From contig JAHHIC010000082.1 in assembly GCA_019359035.1 (NCBI GenBank), forward strand, positions 16,675 to 80,674: DNA of 64,000 bases, in the 5' to 3' direction. The position numbers and the translations under genes were made by a program. The DNA is from Scytonematopsis contorta HA4267-MV1. GTDB taxonomy: Bacteria > Cyanobacteriota > Cyanobacteriia > Cyanobacteriales > Nostocaceae. The notes under the pieces were generated by a model. That model had not been told where the DNA came from and ran no database searches. It saw nothing but the letters and a program-made list of their open reading frames with translations. Positions 8,995 through 18,080 of this stretch are shown here, in pieces (the stretch's first letter is position 1; every line of letters begins with the position of its first letter).

Positions 8995-11832
8995 ATGAAT
9001 TTATTTACAAAACTAAAAACTTTACGTCTAATGGGGGTTTTATTTTTAATCGGTTTTACTATTTCGATTTGGCTCAGCTATGTTCCCCAAACAATAGGAC
9101 AAGTTAGTAAAGGATTGAAAGCTACTTTTGATACAGACTTACCGACAGTGAATTCGTCGATAATGAGAATTAAAATCGCGCATAAGAAAGATGAATTATC
9201 TAGTAAAGCATTAACAGATGTAGTTTTCAAGGGATTAAGATATTATCAAGCAGGAGATTTACCTTCTGCTATTGCGACATGGGAGAGGTATCTTCGACAA
9301 CTTGGAAATTTACCCAATCCCCCACAAGAAGTTGTCCAAGTGTGGAAGTATTTAACCAGAGCCTATCAGCAAACAGGAAATTTAGATTTAGCCATTAATT
9401 ACCTTAACCAGCTAATTGCTTACTATCGTCAAGCTGGGAATTTACAACAAGTTGGTAGAATCTTGACTGAGCTTGCTCAAATCTATAGTAGTTTAGGACA
9501 GTATAACCGTGCTGTCACAATCCTTTGCAGTCAAAACGTTCAAGATACAACTTGCACAAAAAATAGTGCGATCGCAATTGCGAAAAGTGGGAAAGACACA
9601 GCAGGAGAAGCAGCAGCACTGGGAAGTCTGGGAAATACCTTACAGATGAAGGGAGATTACCAAGAATCGTTAAAATATTTTGATAAAAGCCTGAAACTAG
9701 CACAACAGGTAGGAAACAAAACTTATATAAGTTCAGCGTTAAATGGCTTAGGCAATACATATGCCAGTTTAGCCAAACGAAACTATAATTATTTAGAGTT
9801 TGCAAACAGTGCAGATGATGCTGAAGCGGTAAAACGCTTTACACAGCTAGCCAGCGAAAGCGAAGAACAAGCAATTAAATATTTCCAAAAAAGCCTAGAA
9901 CTAGCAGAAACCGAAAAAGACATAAATTCGCAAATGCGGTCTCTACTAAATCTAGCAGTATCACAGCACCGCAATTCGCAATACAGCACTCCCCACTCCC
10001 CACTCCCCACTCCCCACTCCCCACTCCAAAAAGCGCTAACTTTACTAGAACAACTCCCAGATTCTCGGGAAAAAGCTTTTACTGCAATTAGACTGGCTAA
10101 TTTATTGCGATGGGTAGAAGAAAAACCAACAAAGTGGAAAAAATTGGAGACTGAACTGACTACTCGCTGTACACAAACCAAAGAAAGAGCTAAAGTATTA
10201 ACTCTATTAGAAAAAGCCAGCGCAATAGCCGAAAGAATTCAAGATAAACAAGCAGCAGCTTTTGCCTTTGGTCGTTTAGGACATGTGTACGAGTGCGAAG
10301 CAAACTACCAAGAAGCACTTAATTGGACACAAAAAGCACTGATACAATCGCAGCAGGAACAAAACCGTTATTTATGGGAATGGCAAAGCGGAAGAATAGC
10401 CAAAGCACAAGGCAATACACAGCAAGCAATAATATCTTATGACATGGCAGTACAAACGCTCAAAGATATTCGTAGTGATATAGCCATCGTCGGACGCGAT
10501 TTACAGCTAGACTTTCGGGAAGCAATAGAACCAATATACCGAGAACTAGCACTACTACAACTACAACAAACATCGCTTTCCAATTCACAATTACCCTCAT
10601 TATCCTCCTCATCTTCCTCATCCCCCGCTTCCCTCCCCGGTCTACAAACAATTGACGCTCTGAGGGTATCGGAATTACAAAACTATCTTGGTAGCGAATG
10701 CACTCTCGAACCAATAGCAAAATCAGTAAATTTAATTGACGAAGAAACCGCTGTCATCAACTCGATTATTTTTGAAGACAGAGTAGCAGTAATAGCAACT
10801 TTACCCAATAAAGAAAAAGGAAACCGCTTTTTAGTTAATTGGATTCCCTATAATAAAGAAAAAATTACCATACTAGTAAACAAATTGCGGAGACGACTAG
10901 AAAAGCGCTCAGATTTGGCTAATACCTACATAGAACCAGCAAAAACACTTTATGACCTATTGATTAAACCATTTGTATTAGAACTTAATAAAACCCAAAC
11001 AAAAACTTTAGTATTCGTTCAAGACGGAATATTGCGGAGTATCCCAATGGCTACCCTCTATGACGGTAAAAAATTTTTAGTAGAAAAGTACGCTATCGCC
11101 AATAATCCTAGTTTGTCATTAGTTGAGCCAACCCGCTTAAATCCCAATAATTTGCGCGTCCTTGCATTTGGACTGACAGAACCTTCAATAGTCCAAGGGT
11201 CTTCGAGTTATAATAAATTTTTTGAAGCTTTATCGAACGTCCGCTTAGAAATTGAACGTATCCTAAAAACAATTCCTGGAGAAGGTCTATATAATGGACA
11301 ATTTACAAGCAAGCGCTTAGAGCAAGAACTGCAAAATAACGATTTTCCTATTATTCACCTCGCAACTCACGGAAGATTTGGTATTGATGCAAGAGAAACT
11401 TTTCTGGTTATGGGTAAGGGAAATGATAAACGAAAGAATAGTAAAGACCCCAAAACAAAAACTGACAAATATAACGAAAAACTCAGCCCAGACCACCTAT
11501 ACCAAATTATCCGTAGTAATCCAAGAGGTAAATCAGTAGAATTGCTAGCTTTGACTGCTTGTGAAACAGCAGCGGGTAGCGACCGTGACGCACTAGGAAT
11601 TGCAGGGATATCTCTACAAGCAGGAGCCAAAAGTGCCATAGCATCCCTTTGGCAAGTAGACGACCTTGCAACAGCCGACATTATTACCAAATTCTACCAA
11701 AACTTGCGTAATGGGACTAGTCGAGCCAAAGCACTACAGCAAGCGCAAATATCTTGGCTTTCGGAACACAAAAAAGAATCAAACCATCCTGGTTACTGGG
11801 CTGCTTTAATTTTAGTCGGCAACTGGCTGTAG
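8995..11832 (+). CDS. Exported TPR-CHAT (caspase-like) protein
   Basis: A 945-residue protein. A hydrophobic N-terminus (about 10-35) looks like a signal peptide or anchor. TPR-type helical repeats cover about 70-500 (motifs like AAALGSLGNTLQMKGDYQES). The CHAT domain occupies about 640-945, with the catalytic pair His792 (HLATHGRFG) and Cys856 (LTACETAAG), then GIAGISLQAGAKSAIASLWQ and a typical GYWAALILVG ending. CHAT is a clan CD cysteine peptidase domain. Residues near 328-342 are encoded by a CCCCACT heptamer array, and a Ser/Pro-rich linker follows near 540. It is divergent from the TPS exoprotein, a pairing that suggests a role in surface protein processing; this is inference. Confidence 0.88.
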   Translation: MNLFTKLKTLRLMGVLFLIGFTISIWLSYVPQTIGQVSKGLKATFDTDLPTVNSSIMRIKIAHKKDELSSKALTDVVFKGLRYYQAGDLPSAIATWERYLRQLGNLPNPPQEVVQVWKYLTRAYQQTGNLDLAINYLNQLIAYYRQAGNLQQVGRILTELAQIYSSLGQYNRAVTILCSQNVQDTTCTKNSAIAIAKSGKDTAGEAAALGSLGNTLQMKGDYQESLKYFDKSLKLAQQVGNKTYISSALNGLGNTYASLAKRNYNYLEFANSADDAEAVKRFTQLASESEEQAIKYFQKSLELAETEKDINSQMRSLLNLAVSQHRNSQYSTPHSPLPTPHSPLQKALTLLEQLPDSREKAFTAIRLANLLRWVEEKPTKWKKLETELTTRCTQTKERAKVLTLLEKASAIAERIQDKQAAAFAFGRLGHVYECEANYQEALNWTQKALIQSQQEQNRYLWEWQSGRIAKAQGNTQQAIISYDMAVQTLKDIRSDIAIVGRDLQLDFREAIEPIYRELALLQLQQTSLSNSQLPSLSSSSSSSPASLPGLQTIDALRVSELQNYLGSECTLEPIAKSVNLIDEETAVINSIIFEDRVAVIATLPNKEKGNRFLVNWIPYNKEKITILVNKLRRRLEKRSDLANTYIEPAKTLYDLLIKPFVLELNKTQTKTLVFVQDGILRSIPMATLYDGKKFLVEKYAIANNPSLSLVEPTRLNPNNLRVLAFGLTEPSIVQGSSSYNKFFEALSNVRLEIERILKTIPGEGLYNGQFTSKRLEQELQNNDFPIIHLATHGRFGIDARETFLVMGKGNDKRKNSKDPKTKTDKYNEKLSPDHLYQIIRSNPRGKSVELLALTACETAAGSDRDALGIAGISLQAGAKSAIASLWQVDDLATADIITKFYQNLRNGTSRAKALQQAQISWLSEHKKESNHPGYWAALILVGNWL
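9990..10026 (+). repeat. CCCCACT heptamer array inside the CHAT coding sequence
   Basis: About five CCCCACT units lie in frame within the TPR-CHAT gene and encode the heptapeptide-periodic PHSPLPTPHSPL. Just upstream, CAATTCGCAAT matches the other heptamer (AATTCGC) found in intergenic arrays. The unit has no stop in any frame on either strand, so it can be carried as coding sequence. Confidence 0.85.
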
Positions 11833-11912
11833 AGACGCGATTTATCGCGTCTAGATATCGCGTCTAGATATCGCGTCTAGATATCGCGTCTAGATATCGC
11901 GTCTAGATTTAT
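11829..11912. repeat. GAGACGCG hairpin extended into a 13-bp tandem array
   Basis: Starts as an inverted repeat (GAGACGCGATTTATCGCGTC) that overlaps the CHAT stop codon, then continues as five perfect 13-bp units (TATCGCGTCTAGA) at 11843-11907. It seems to be an amplified half of the GTAGAGACG palindrome family found elsewhere in the window. It may act as a terminator for the CHAT gene. Confidence 0.85.
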
Positions 11913-11970
11913 CGCATGTGTAAATATTAGCATCAAATTATTAAATCATATTAAATAATATTTAGTTTAT

Positions 11971-12174
11971 TTAGATACATATTCTCATAATTACAGTTTG
12001 TATTGGTTCTTTATTTTGTTCCTTCGCTAATGAGGGAACAAACAGTACAGTTCCGGGTAATAATACAATCACATTTGGATTAGCATCATAAATAATTTGC
12101 CATTGACTGCGGTTACCATAAAATTTTTCTGCAATTTTTAGTAAACTATCTCCATGTTCTACTGTATAATGCAT
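11971..12174 (-). CDS. Small LysM-domain protein
   Basis: A 67-residue protein that is almost entirely one LysM domain (YTVEHGDSLLKIAEKFYGN...IYDANP...LLPGTVLFVP). LysM binds GlcNAc-containing glycans such as peptidoglycan. No signal peptide or membrane segment is visible, so how it would reach the wall is unclear. The start is fixed by a strong Shine-Dalgarno (AAAGGAGATAACT) directly before the ATG. The same leader precedes the peptidoglycan-binding mini-protein at about 20.0 kb. It is a monocistronic gene between the CHAT gene and the HTH gene. Confidence 0.85.
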   Translation of the reverse strand: MHYTVEHGDSLLKIAEKFYGNRSQWQIIYDANPNVIVLLPGTVLFVPSLAKEQNKEPIQTVIMRICI

Positions 12175-12331
12175 AGTTATCTCCTTTAATTAATTGAGTA
12201 AAGTTGAGCAGAAGGTAATTGTATAATTGCCTTCCATTTTTTTGTGTTACACAGTAATTCTTATGTGTATCCCACCCCACTAATGCAGTTTTCCCGTATC
12301 AATTTAAAAATTTGATAGTTTTTTGTAATTG

Positions 12332-12355
12332 TAGAGACGTTACATGTAACGTCTC
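12332..12355. repeat. GTAGAGACG-family palindrome
   Basis: GAGACGTTACATGTAACGTC forms a near-perfect hairpin. This copy carries TTACATGTAA where the copies at 15.9, 43.9 and 49.0 kb carry TGACATGTCA, a compensated change in both arms. Confidence 0.85.
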
Positions 12356-12357
12356 CT

Positions 12358-12402
12358 CCTCCCCCTCCCCACTCCCCACTCCCCACTCCCCACTCCCCAA
12401 AC
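12358..12402. repeat. CCCCACT heptamer array
   Basis: About five to six CCCCACT units in tandem, the same unit as inside the CHAT gene and, on the other strand, at 18.1 and 39.8 kb. Confidence 0.9.
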
Positions 12403-12476
12403 TGCATAAGCTGTAAAAACGCCATCTATTACCGTAGTAAGGATAAAAAACTCATTTAGTAGCAGGAGAGCGCAAC

Positions 12477-13916
12477 ATGAGCGCATCACCCAGATACTGG
12501 AATATTTTGCGGATTAGCTTAGAAAACGAAAAAGAAGGATACAAGTACTGCTTGGTTCCCCCAGCGCAGGAATTTTGCCAGGAGCAAGCTGCGAAGGATA
12601 ATGAAAATTTACAAATTTCTTTGCTTACCTCTTTCCAGTCCAGAAATTATCAAGGAGACTCAGCTAAACGCGCTAGAGCTGGATTGTGTTTGCGGTGTTA
12701 CATTTCCCACCCCATACTAAAAGCTTGTAAAAAAATAGATAGTCTTTTCGCTGGAAATAAGTCTTTTTCTTATAGAGACTTGTTACCTTATGTCCTCAAC
12801 GATGACGGGAAAAGTCTAGTAATTTTGGATGATGATGGCAAAACTCAAGTCATTATTGAAGAAAACGGCAAATCTAAAGCTAGTATTTATAAGTTTTTTT
12901 CCATTAAAGTTTTACAAACGTTTAGTAACAATTCTCAGTTTCATATGAGTCTGGATAATTGGACATATTTACAGACCAAACAGAATCAAGATATTAAAGA
13001 ATTTTTATCAGAATTTGGATTTAAAAATCTGAGTGAATGGGCACTATTAAATAGAGTTAGAAGCAGACAATTACAACGTTTGTCATCGCGTTCGCGTCAT
13101 TTAATAGAAACTTTTCATGCAGTTTATCGTCGTGATAGAATTTCTACGAAAAATATAGGAATTAAAAGATGTCCTGACCCTTCTTTTACACAACAACAAG
13201 AAATGCTAAATCTTTTGCAAAAACGTGAGGTAACAATTAAGAGTAATACAGAATTAATTCATGAGCTAAAATTGGTAGCAAGAGAATTACGGCAATTTGA
13301 TATTTGGAGCTATAGAGAAACTTTAGAAACATATGACCAAAATTCTGAAAGTTTTCATATTCGGACTGATTTACCAACTACTTCTATAAATGAATTAGAC
13401 ATCGAACAACGAGAATTACTCTTGTTTATTAACGAGCAACTCCATTTGAGTTTAACTAACGCAATAGAAAAAGAGATAAAATCTCGCATTAGTAATTTGC
13501 AAAAAAGTAAAAAATATGTTCCTTTTGCCACGAGGTTTATTTTTGGATTACAAATGTATTACTGCAAGGGGATGTCCTTAAAGGATATTGCTCCTAAACT
13601 AGAGATGAGTAGCTGGGACCAAGCACGACGAGTGCTAAATCCTGGAGAAATTTTAAGTAATGTCCGCGCTTTCACAGTGCAAACAGTTTTGGAAAAAACT
13701 TTGGAAAAAGCCCATGAAAAAGGTTTAACAGAAATTCCACCGAACCCAGATTACCTGAAAAATTTAGCTGAGCAAATCGAATCATTTGTGGACGCTGAAA
13801 TATTCCAAGAAGCAATAGAAGAAATTCGAGCAGGCAAAAGCAGGTATATGGAAAGTTTATATGCTCAAAAGCTTCGCGATTATTTGAAGAAAGAAGAAGA
13901 AAGAGCAAAAAAATAA
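12477..13916 (+). CDS. HTH protein with sigma-region-4-like segment, DUF1822-associated
   Basis: A 479-residue, mostly helical protein. Residues about 350-392 (FGLQMYYCKGMSLKDIAPKLEM...QARRVLNP) read like the helix-turn-helix of sigma region 4, so a DNA-binding or sigma-like role is plausible. No clear region 2 is seen. Near 107-137 three acidic units of the form (D/E)(D/N)GK recur. The C-terminus is highly charged and probably coiled-coil. The start is supported by CAGGAGAG upstream. The DUF1822 gene follows after 83 bp on the same strand, a pairing I recall from other cyanobacteria, often near CHAT or exoprotein genes. Function is inferred. Confidence 0.55.
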   Translation: MSASPRYWNILRISLENEKEGYKYCLVPPAQEFCQEQAAKDNENLQISLLTSFQSRNYQGDSAKRARAGLCLRCYISHPILKACKKIDSLFAGNKSFSYRDLLPYVLNDDGKSLVILDDDGKTQVIIEENGKSKASIYKFFSIKVLQTFSNNSQFHMSLDNWTYLQTKQNQDIKEFLSEFGFKNLSEWALLNRVRSRQLQRLSSRSRHLIETFHAVYRRDRISTKNIGIKRCPDPSFTQQQEMLNLLQKREVTIKSNTELIHELKLVARELRQFDIWSYRETLETYDQNSESFHIRTDLPTTSINELDIEQRELLLFINEQLHLSLTNAIEKEIKSRISNLQKSKKYVPFATRFIFGLQMYYCKGMSLKDIAPKLEMSSWDQARRVLNPGEILSNVRAFTVQTVLEKTLEKAHEKGLTEIPPNPDYLKNLAEQIESFVDAEIFQEAIEEIRAGKSRYMESLYAQKLRDYLKKEEERAKK

Positions 13917-13999
13917 GAGGGGAAAAAACTCTTTACTGAAAAAATTTAAGCTTCAGTTATCTTCTTTCTTCTTCTTTGTCCCTTTATCCTTTATGAATT

Positions 14000-15055
14000 A
14001 TGCAAAAAATTCCTATTTATTCTCAAGACTTTCGACTGATGCATTCGGAAACAATATTCCTGGAAGCAGAACATTTAGAACGAGTAAAAGATATGTCTGA
14101 AAAGGCTAGTGGTGCAGCGGAATTAACTTGGCAACAGTATTTGAATTTACTAGCATTAATCGGTTTAGAGGACTGGTTAAGTAGTCGAATTAAACAAAAA
14201 ACATTAAATCGAGATGTCAAAACTTCGGAGTTAGTTGGTTATGTTCAAAGAGGAGATTTTAAATTTTGTGTCATAGCAACAGAACATCTGTTGGATGAAA
14301 TTGTAGATATACCTTATGATTCTATATATCAGCCTGAACTAGCGGCTCACTTTTATGTGGTGATTGAAGTATTAGAAGAAGACGAAGGAGTAATAATTAG
14401 GGGATTATTGCGTCATGATGAACTCGACAATTATTGCCGAGGAGCAAATTTACAACAGAAAGCCGATAGTTTATATCAAATACCTTTGTCAGCATTTGAT
14501 GTTGAAGTAAATCATTTGGTATTTTATTGCCGATATATTGAAGCTACCGCAATTCCTTTACCAATATCATCAGTATATAAAATATTGGAACCAATGGTAG
14601 TCCAGCGACTTAAAACAAATACAACGAAATTAAGTTGGTGGCTACAAGATATATTTGATGAGAGTTGGTTGACGATTGACGAGCTTATAAACCCACAGGC
14701 AAATTTAGCATTTAGCACTAGAAGTATTGCTACAGGTATCCGGAAGGGTAAACTGATTGACTTGGAAGTACAACTTGGGAATCTAACCGTAGCACTATTA
14801 GTTAATATTATTGAAAGTACGGATGACAAACTGGGTGTTTTAATACAGTTACATCCAACTAGTGGAGAAAAATATTTACCAGCTAATCTCAAATTAAGTT
14901 TAATTTCTAAAGCAGGGAAAAGGCTTAATGAGGTATCTTCAAGAATTCAAGATAATTATATTCAACTCAAACCATTTAGAGGAGAAGTTGGAACGGTTTT
15001 TAGTATTGAAGTCAGCTTAGGAAATATTCAAGTTAATGAGTCTTTTGAAATGTAA
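14000..15055 (+). CDS. DUF1822 family protein
   Basis: A 351-residue protein of the cyanobacterial DUF1822 family. Typical features are an N-terminal segment like LTWQQYLNLLALIGLEDWL (about 48-66), a conserved middle (DLPYDSIYQPELAAHFYVV-like), and a WLQDIFDESWLTIDEL block (about 213-228) before a beta-rich C-terminal domain. Function is unknown. It lies downstream of the HTH gene on the same strand and ends about 90 bp before a rho-independent terminator, so the pair looks like a two-gene operon. Confidence 0.75.
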   Translation: MQKIPIYSQDFRLMHSETIFLEAEHLERVKDMSEKASGAAELTWQQYLNLLALIGLEDWLSSRIKQKTLNRDVKTSELVGYVQRGDFKFCVIATEHLLDEIVDIPYDSIYQPELAAHFYVVIEVLEEDEGVIIRGLLRHDELDNYCRGANLQQKADSLYQIPLSAFDVEVNHLVFYCRYIEATAIPLPISSVYKILEPMVVQRLKTNTTKLSWWLQDIFDESWLTIDELINPQANLAFSTRSIATGIRKGKLIDLEVQLGNLTVALLVNIIESTDDKLGVLIQLHPTSGEKYLPANLKLSLISKAGKRLNEVSSRIQDNYIQLKPFRGEVGTVFSIEVSLGNIQVNESFEM

Positions 15056-15536
15056 TACCATTTGGTATTTTATGGTATTTTGTAATAGTGATTATCATGC
15101 TTTCACTTAGTTTTAACTTTTTCTTTTCTCATGTTCTCTCTTAATACCTGTGGCTCGCAACCACAGGTTTTTTTTATTTTTTAGCATTGAAACCAAGAAC
15201 CTAACCCCTAACCCCTTGCCTATAAGGGAAGAGGAATAAGAAAATATAGGTTTGGAGAGGAGCCTGGTGTATATATTTAGACTATCCAAACATCCTCTAA
15301 AAAATAATTTATACACGAATTGAATATAATTAATTACATTATCTATATTTAATACTAGTAAACCAAATTAGATTACAACTATTTCTTTAGGATGAGTACA
15401 AAAAGAATATTCTCTATATAATAAATAGAGATAATGAGGAAAATAACAGTTAAGAAAGTCGTAACTGTATGTACTGACAGAAGTGGACTGTTATTAGCCG
15501 ACTATTTGCTTACTATATTGATTATTCGTAATCAAA
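15056..15536. other. Intergenic region with terminator and degenerate repeat
   Basis: It contains the terminator at 15146-15175, then a degenerate copy of the CCTAACCCC/GGGAAG palindromic repeat at about 15195-15235. The remaining 300 bp is AT-rich with no convincing gene; the short minus-strand frame crossing it has no recognisable content. Confidence 0.6.
15146..15175 (+). terminator. Rho-independent terminator of the HTH-DUF1822 operon
   Basis: ACCTGTGG (15146-15153) pairs perfectly with CCACAGGT (15161-15168) across a 7-base loop, followed directly by a run of eight T. It is the clearest intrinsic terminator in the window. Confidence 0.9.
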
Positions 15537-15581
15537 ATGCAAATTGATTTATTTAGAATCGCATCAGCAAAAAAGAAACAT

Positions 15582-15893
15582 ATGTCAGAGGATAAATATT
15601 GGAATTATACTGGTAAGTATAAATCTTTTAATGACCCAATTTTTTTAAAAATTTTGTGCGAAAGTGATAGTAAATGGAAATTTTATTTAAAAGAAGAGTT
15701 TTTTTATAATTATGATGAAAAGCAACCAGAAGAAGAACAAAAACCAAAAGAGACGAAAGAGCAAAACATTAAATTTCGTATATTTATTGTGGGAGTGATT
15801 ACATTATTTAGTTTGTTTATCTATATTAAAGAGACTCAAATTTATCATATATTAAATGAGTGTAGAAAAGATTCTATAGGAGTTAAAAAATAA
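15582..15893 (+). CDS. Small hypothetical protein with one membrane segment
   Basis: A 103-residue protein from ATG 15582 (an in-frame ATG at 15537 would add 15 residues). It is Lys/Glu/Tyr-rich at the N-terminus, has an acidic-basic stretch (KQPEEEQKPKETKEQ) and then one hydrophobic segment (FIVGVITLFSLFIYI), so it may be a tail-anchored membrane protein. I do not recognise a family. It stands alone between the terminator and a palindrome shared with leuD. Confidence 0.4.
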   Translation: MSEDKYWNYTGKYKSFNDPIFLKILCESDSKWKFYLKEEFFYNYDEKQPEEEQKPKETKEQNIKFRIFIVGVITLFSLFIYIKETQIYHILNECRKDSIGVKK

Positions 15894-15910
15894 ATACCAA
15901 ATGTTATGTT

Positions 15911-15947
15911 GTAGAGACGTGAAAGACGTGACATGTCACGTCTCTAC
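15911..15947. repeat. GTAGAGACG-family palindrome, probable bidirectional terminator
   Basis: GACGTGACATGTCACGTC forms a perfect hairpin, with a partial duplication of GACGTGA on its left side. It lies between the convergent ends of the small hypothetical gene and leuD, just 3 bp from the leuD stop. Confidence 0.85.
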
Positions 15948-15950
15948 AAA

Positions 15951-16541
15951 TTACCAAGTTACATAAGGTAATTTAGCTGCAGTAGCACGAATTTGTGATT
16001 GTTGTGCAACTAACTGTCCACAAGCATCCCAAGTCCCACAAACAAACATATTTCTTGCTCCTTCACCTATAGAAACAGCAGCGACAAAATCACCACATTG
16101 CACTTGCATGGATTCCATATTTATCGTCATCGAAGCCTGAGGATTATTTGTCAAAATCTCTTGCAATTTTTTGATAGTAGCTCCATCCGCAGTCAAACAG
16201 GGAACCCCCATTGCGACACAATTACCAAAAAATATTTCCGCAAAGCTTTCACCAATGAGCGCATTAATTCCCCATTTTGCAATCGCTTGGGGTGCGTGTT
16301 CTCGTGACGAACCACACCCGAAATTACGATTCACAACCAAAATTTTTGCCCCCTCAAATTGGGGTTGGTCAAAAGCATGTTGACCTTTAAGTGCTGCTCG
16401 GTCGTCTTCAAAAGCATGTTCTCCCAACCCATCGAAGGTAACACAGCGTAAAAAACGCGCAGGGATAATACGGTCGGTATCTATGTCGTCACCCGTCAAA
16501 GGTATACCGCGTCCGGAAACAGATTTTACTTCGCTAACCAT
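15951..16541 (-). CDS. leuD: 3-isopropylmalate dehydratase small subunit
   Basis: A 196-residue LeuD. With LeuC it isomerises 2-isopropylmalate to 3-isopropylmalate in leucine synthesis. Family marks are [14 protein letters not shown] near 18-31, [17 protein letters not shown] near 72-88 (the substrate-binding loop of the swivel domain) and [11 protein letters not shown]. The length is normal for LeuD. It lies 75 bp downstream of leuC on the same strand, with a palindromic repeat in the gap, so the two are probably co-transcribed. Confidence 0.97.
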   Translation of the reverse strand: MVSEVKSVSGRGIPLTGDDIDTDRIIPARFLRCVTFDGLGEHAFEDDRAALKGQHAFDQPQFEGAKILVVNRNFGCGSSREHAPQAIAKWGINALIGESFAEIFFGNCVAMGVPCLTADGATIKKLQEILTNNPQASMTINMESMQVQCGDFVAAVSIGEGARNMFVCGTWDACGQLVAQQSQIRATAAKLPYVTW

Positions 16542-16574
16542 AAAATTACTCTACCTAATAAAAGTTTTTCTTAC

Positions 16575-16613
16575 TCCCCCTTCCCTTATAGGGAAGGGGG
16601 TTGGGGGGTTAGG
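16575..16613. repeat. CCCCCTTCCC/GGGAAGGGGG palindromic repeat between leuC and leuD
   Basis: CCCCCTTCCC and GGGAAGGGGG form a 10-bp stem with a short TTATA loop, followed by TTGGGGGGTTAGG. Close copies lie at 38041-38081 and 45963-46004, and weaker ones at about 15.2 and 20.3 kb. Confidence 0.85.
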
Positions 16614-16616
16614 TCT

Positions 16617-18023
16617 CTAATTCAATAATTCCCGCACATCCGACACTTCCCCACTGACTGCAGCAGCAACAACCATCGCGGGACTCATAAGCAGAGTGCG
16701 ACCAGAAGAAGAACCTTGTCGTCCTTTAAAATTACGATTGGAAGAAGAAGCACTAATTTGGCGTCCTTGGAGTTTATCTGGGTTCATTGCCAAACACATG
16801 GAACAACCAGCTTCACGCCATTCAAACCCAGCTTCGGTAAAAATTGTATTTAATCCCTCCGCTTCCGCTTGTTTTTTCACTCTTTCGGAACCTGGAACCA
16901 CAAAAGCTTTTACACCTTGGGCTACATGACGACCTTTAGCTATTTTTGCTGCTTCTCGTAAATCACTGATACGTCCATTGGTGCAACTACCAATAAAACA
17001 GACATCAATTTTCGTCCCTTTGATAGATTGACCGGGTGCTAAATCCATATAATGGTAAGCTTCTTCGGCGATAAATCTATCTTCTTCCGGTAGTTGTTCA
17101 GGTGTGGGTATTACTTGGTTGACTCCAATACCTTGACCAGGAGTGATACCCCAAGTAACAGTGGGAGGAATATCAGCAGCGTCAAACACAACAACATCAT
17201 CGTATTCCGCATCTGTATCGCTCTTTATAGAATCCCACCAAGCAACCGCTTTATCCCAGTCATTATCTTTGGGTGCAAAGTCTTTACCTTTAAGATAATC
17301 GTAAGTTATTTTATCGGGATTAACATAGCCACATCTCGCACCACCTTCGATGGACATATTACAGACCGTCATTCGTTCATCCATGTTCATGTTCTCGAAA
17401 GTAGAGCCAGCATATTCATATGCGTAGCCAACACCACCTTTTACACCCAAGGTGTGGATAACATGTAAGACAACATCTTTAGCGTAAACACCCGGTCGTA
17501 AAGCACCGTTAACTTCGATTTTGCGGACTTTTAATTTTGATAGCGCTAGAGTTTGGGAAGCCAAAACATCTCGCACTTGAGAAGTACCAATACCGAAGGC
17601 TATAGCACCAAAAGCACCATGAGTAGACGTGTGACTATCACCACAAGCAATTGTCATTCCTGGCTGTGTAAGTCCCTGCTCTGGGGCAATTACGTGGACA
17701 ATACCTTGATTTCCAGAACCGATATTGTAAAAAGTAATACTGTTATCCTTGCAGTTTGTTTCCAACGCCTGCATCATTTCTTCAGCCAAAGTATCAACAA
17801 ACGGACGTGCTTGATTATCCGTGGGGACAATGTGGTCTACTGTGGCAATTGTACGTTCAGGAAAAATTACCTTTAAACCCCGCTCCCTCAACATAGCAAA
17901 GGCTTGGGGACTGGTAACCTCATGAATTAAGTGTAGCCCAATAAAAAGTTGCGTCTGTCCGGAGGGAAGTATACCAACTGCGTGTAAGTCCCATACTTTA
18001 TCAAAAAGTGTGCCTTTGCTCAT
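16617..18023 (-). CDS. leuC: 3-isopropylmalate dehydratase large subunit
   Basis: A 468-residue aconitase-family LeuC. The 4Fe-4S ligands are Cys347 (FIGSCTNGR) and the pair Cys407/Cys410 ([11 protein letters not shown]). Other marks are [20 protein letters not shown] and the C-terminal [10 protein letters not shown]. The frame is open from 18035, but the second Met gives the usual LeuC start [12 protein letters not shown]. It is first gene of leuCD. A heptamer array lies in the leader about 60-150 bp upstream. Role: leucine biosynthesis, cytoplasmic, needs the LeuD partner. Confidence 0.97.
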   Translation of the reverse strand: MSKGTLFDKVWDLHAVGILPSGQTQLFIGLHLIHEVTSPQAFAMLRERGLKVIFPERTIATVDHIVPTDNQARPFVDTLAEEMMQALETNCKDNSITFYNIGSGNQGIVHVIAPEQGLTQPGMTIACGDSHTSTHGAFGAIAFGIGTSQVRDVLASQTLALSKLKVRKIEVNGALRPGVYAKDVVLHVIHTLGVKGGVGYAYEYAGSTFENMNMDERMTVCNMSIEGGARCGYVNPDKITYDYLKGKDFAPKDNDWDKAVAWWDSIKSDTDAEYDDVVVFDAADIPPTVTWGITPGQGIGVNQVIPTPEQLPEEDRFIAEEAYHYMDLAPGQSIKGTKIDVCFIGSCTNGRISDLREAAKIAKGRHVAQGVKAFVVPGSERVKKQAEAEGLNTIFTEAGFEWREAGCSMCLAMNPDKLQGRQISASSSNRNFKGRQGSSSGRTLLMSPAMVVAAAVSGEVSDVRELLN

Positions 18024-18080
18024 ACGTCGATTCACCCGAAAGCCTTGGAGTACTTTATATTATCAAAAATTTTGCATTGT

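Larger units (their letters stand above)
12175..12476. other. Intergenic region between divergent LysM and HTH genes
   Basis: It holds the palindrome at 12332-12355 (GTAGAGACG family, with the core TTACATGTAA), then a CCCCACT heptamer array at about 12358-12402, then about 50 bp of AT-rich leader with a plausible ribosome site (CAGGAGAG) before ATG 12477. No further gene is seen. Confidence 0.75.

Noticed and set aside
8995..11832. TPR-CHAT as the Csx29 partner of a type III-E CRISPR effector
   Set aside because: No CRISPR array or gRAMP-type effector is nearby, and the protein has an export-like N-terminus typical of the common cyanobacterial TPR-CHAT proteins.
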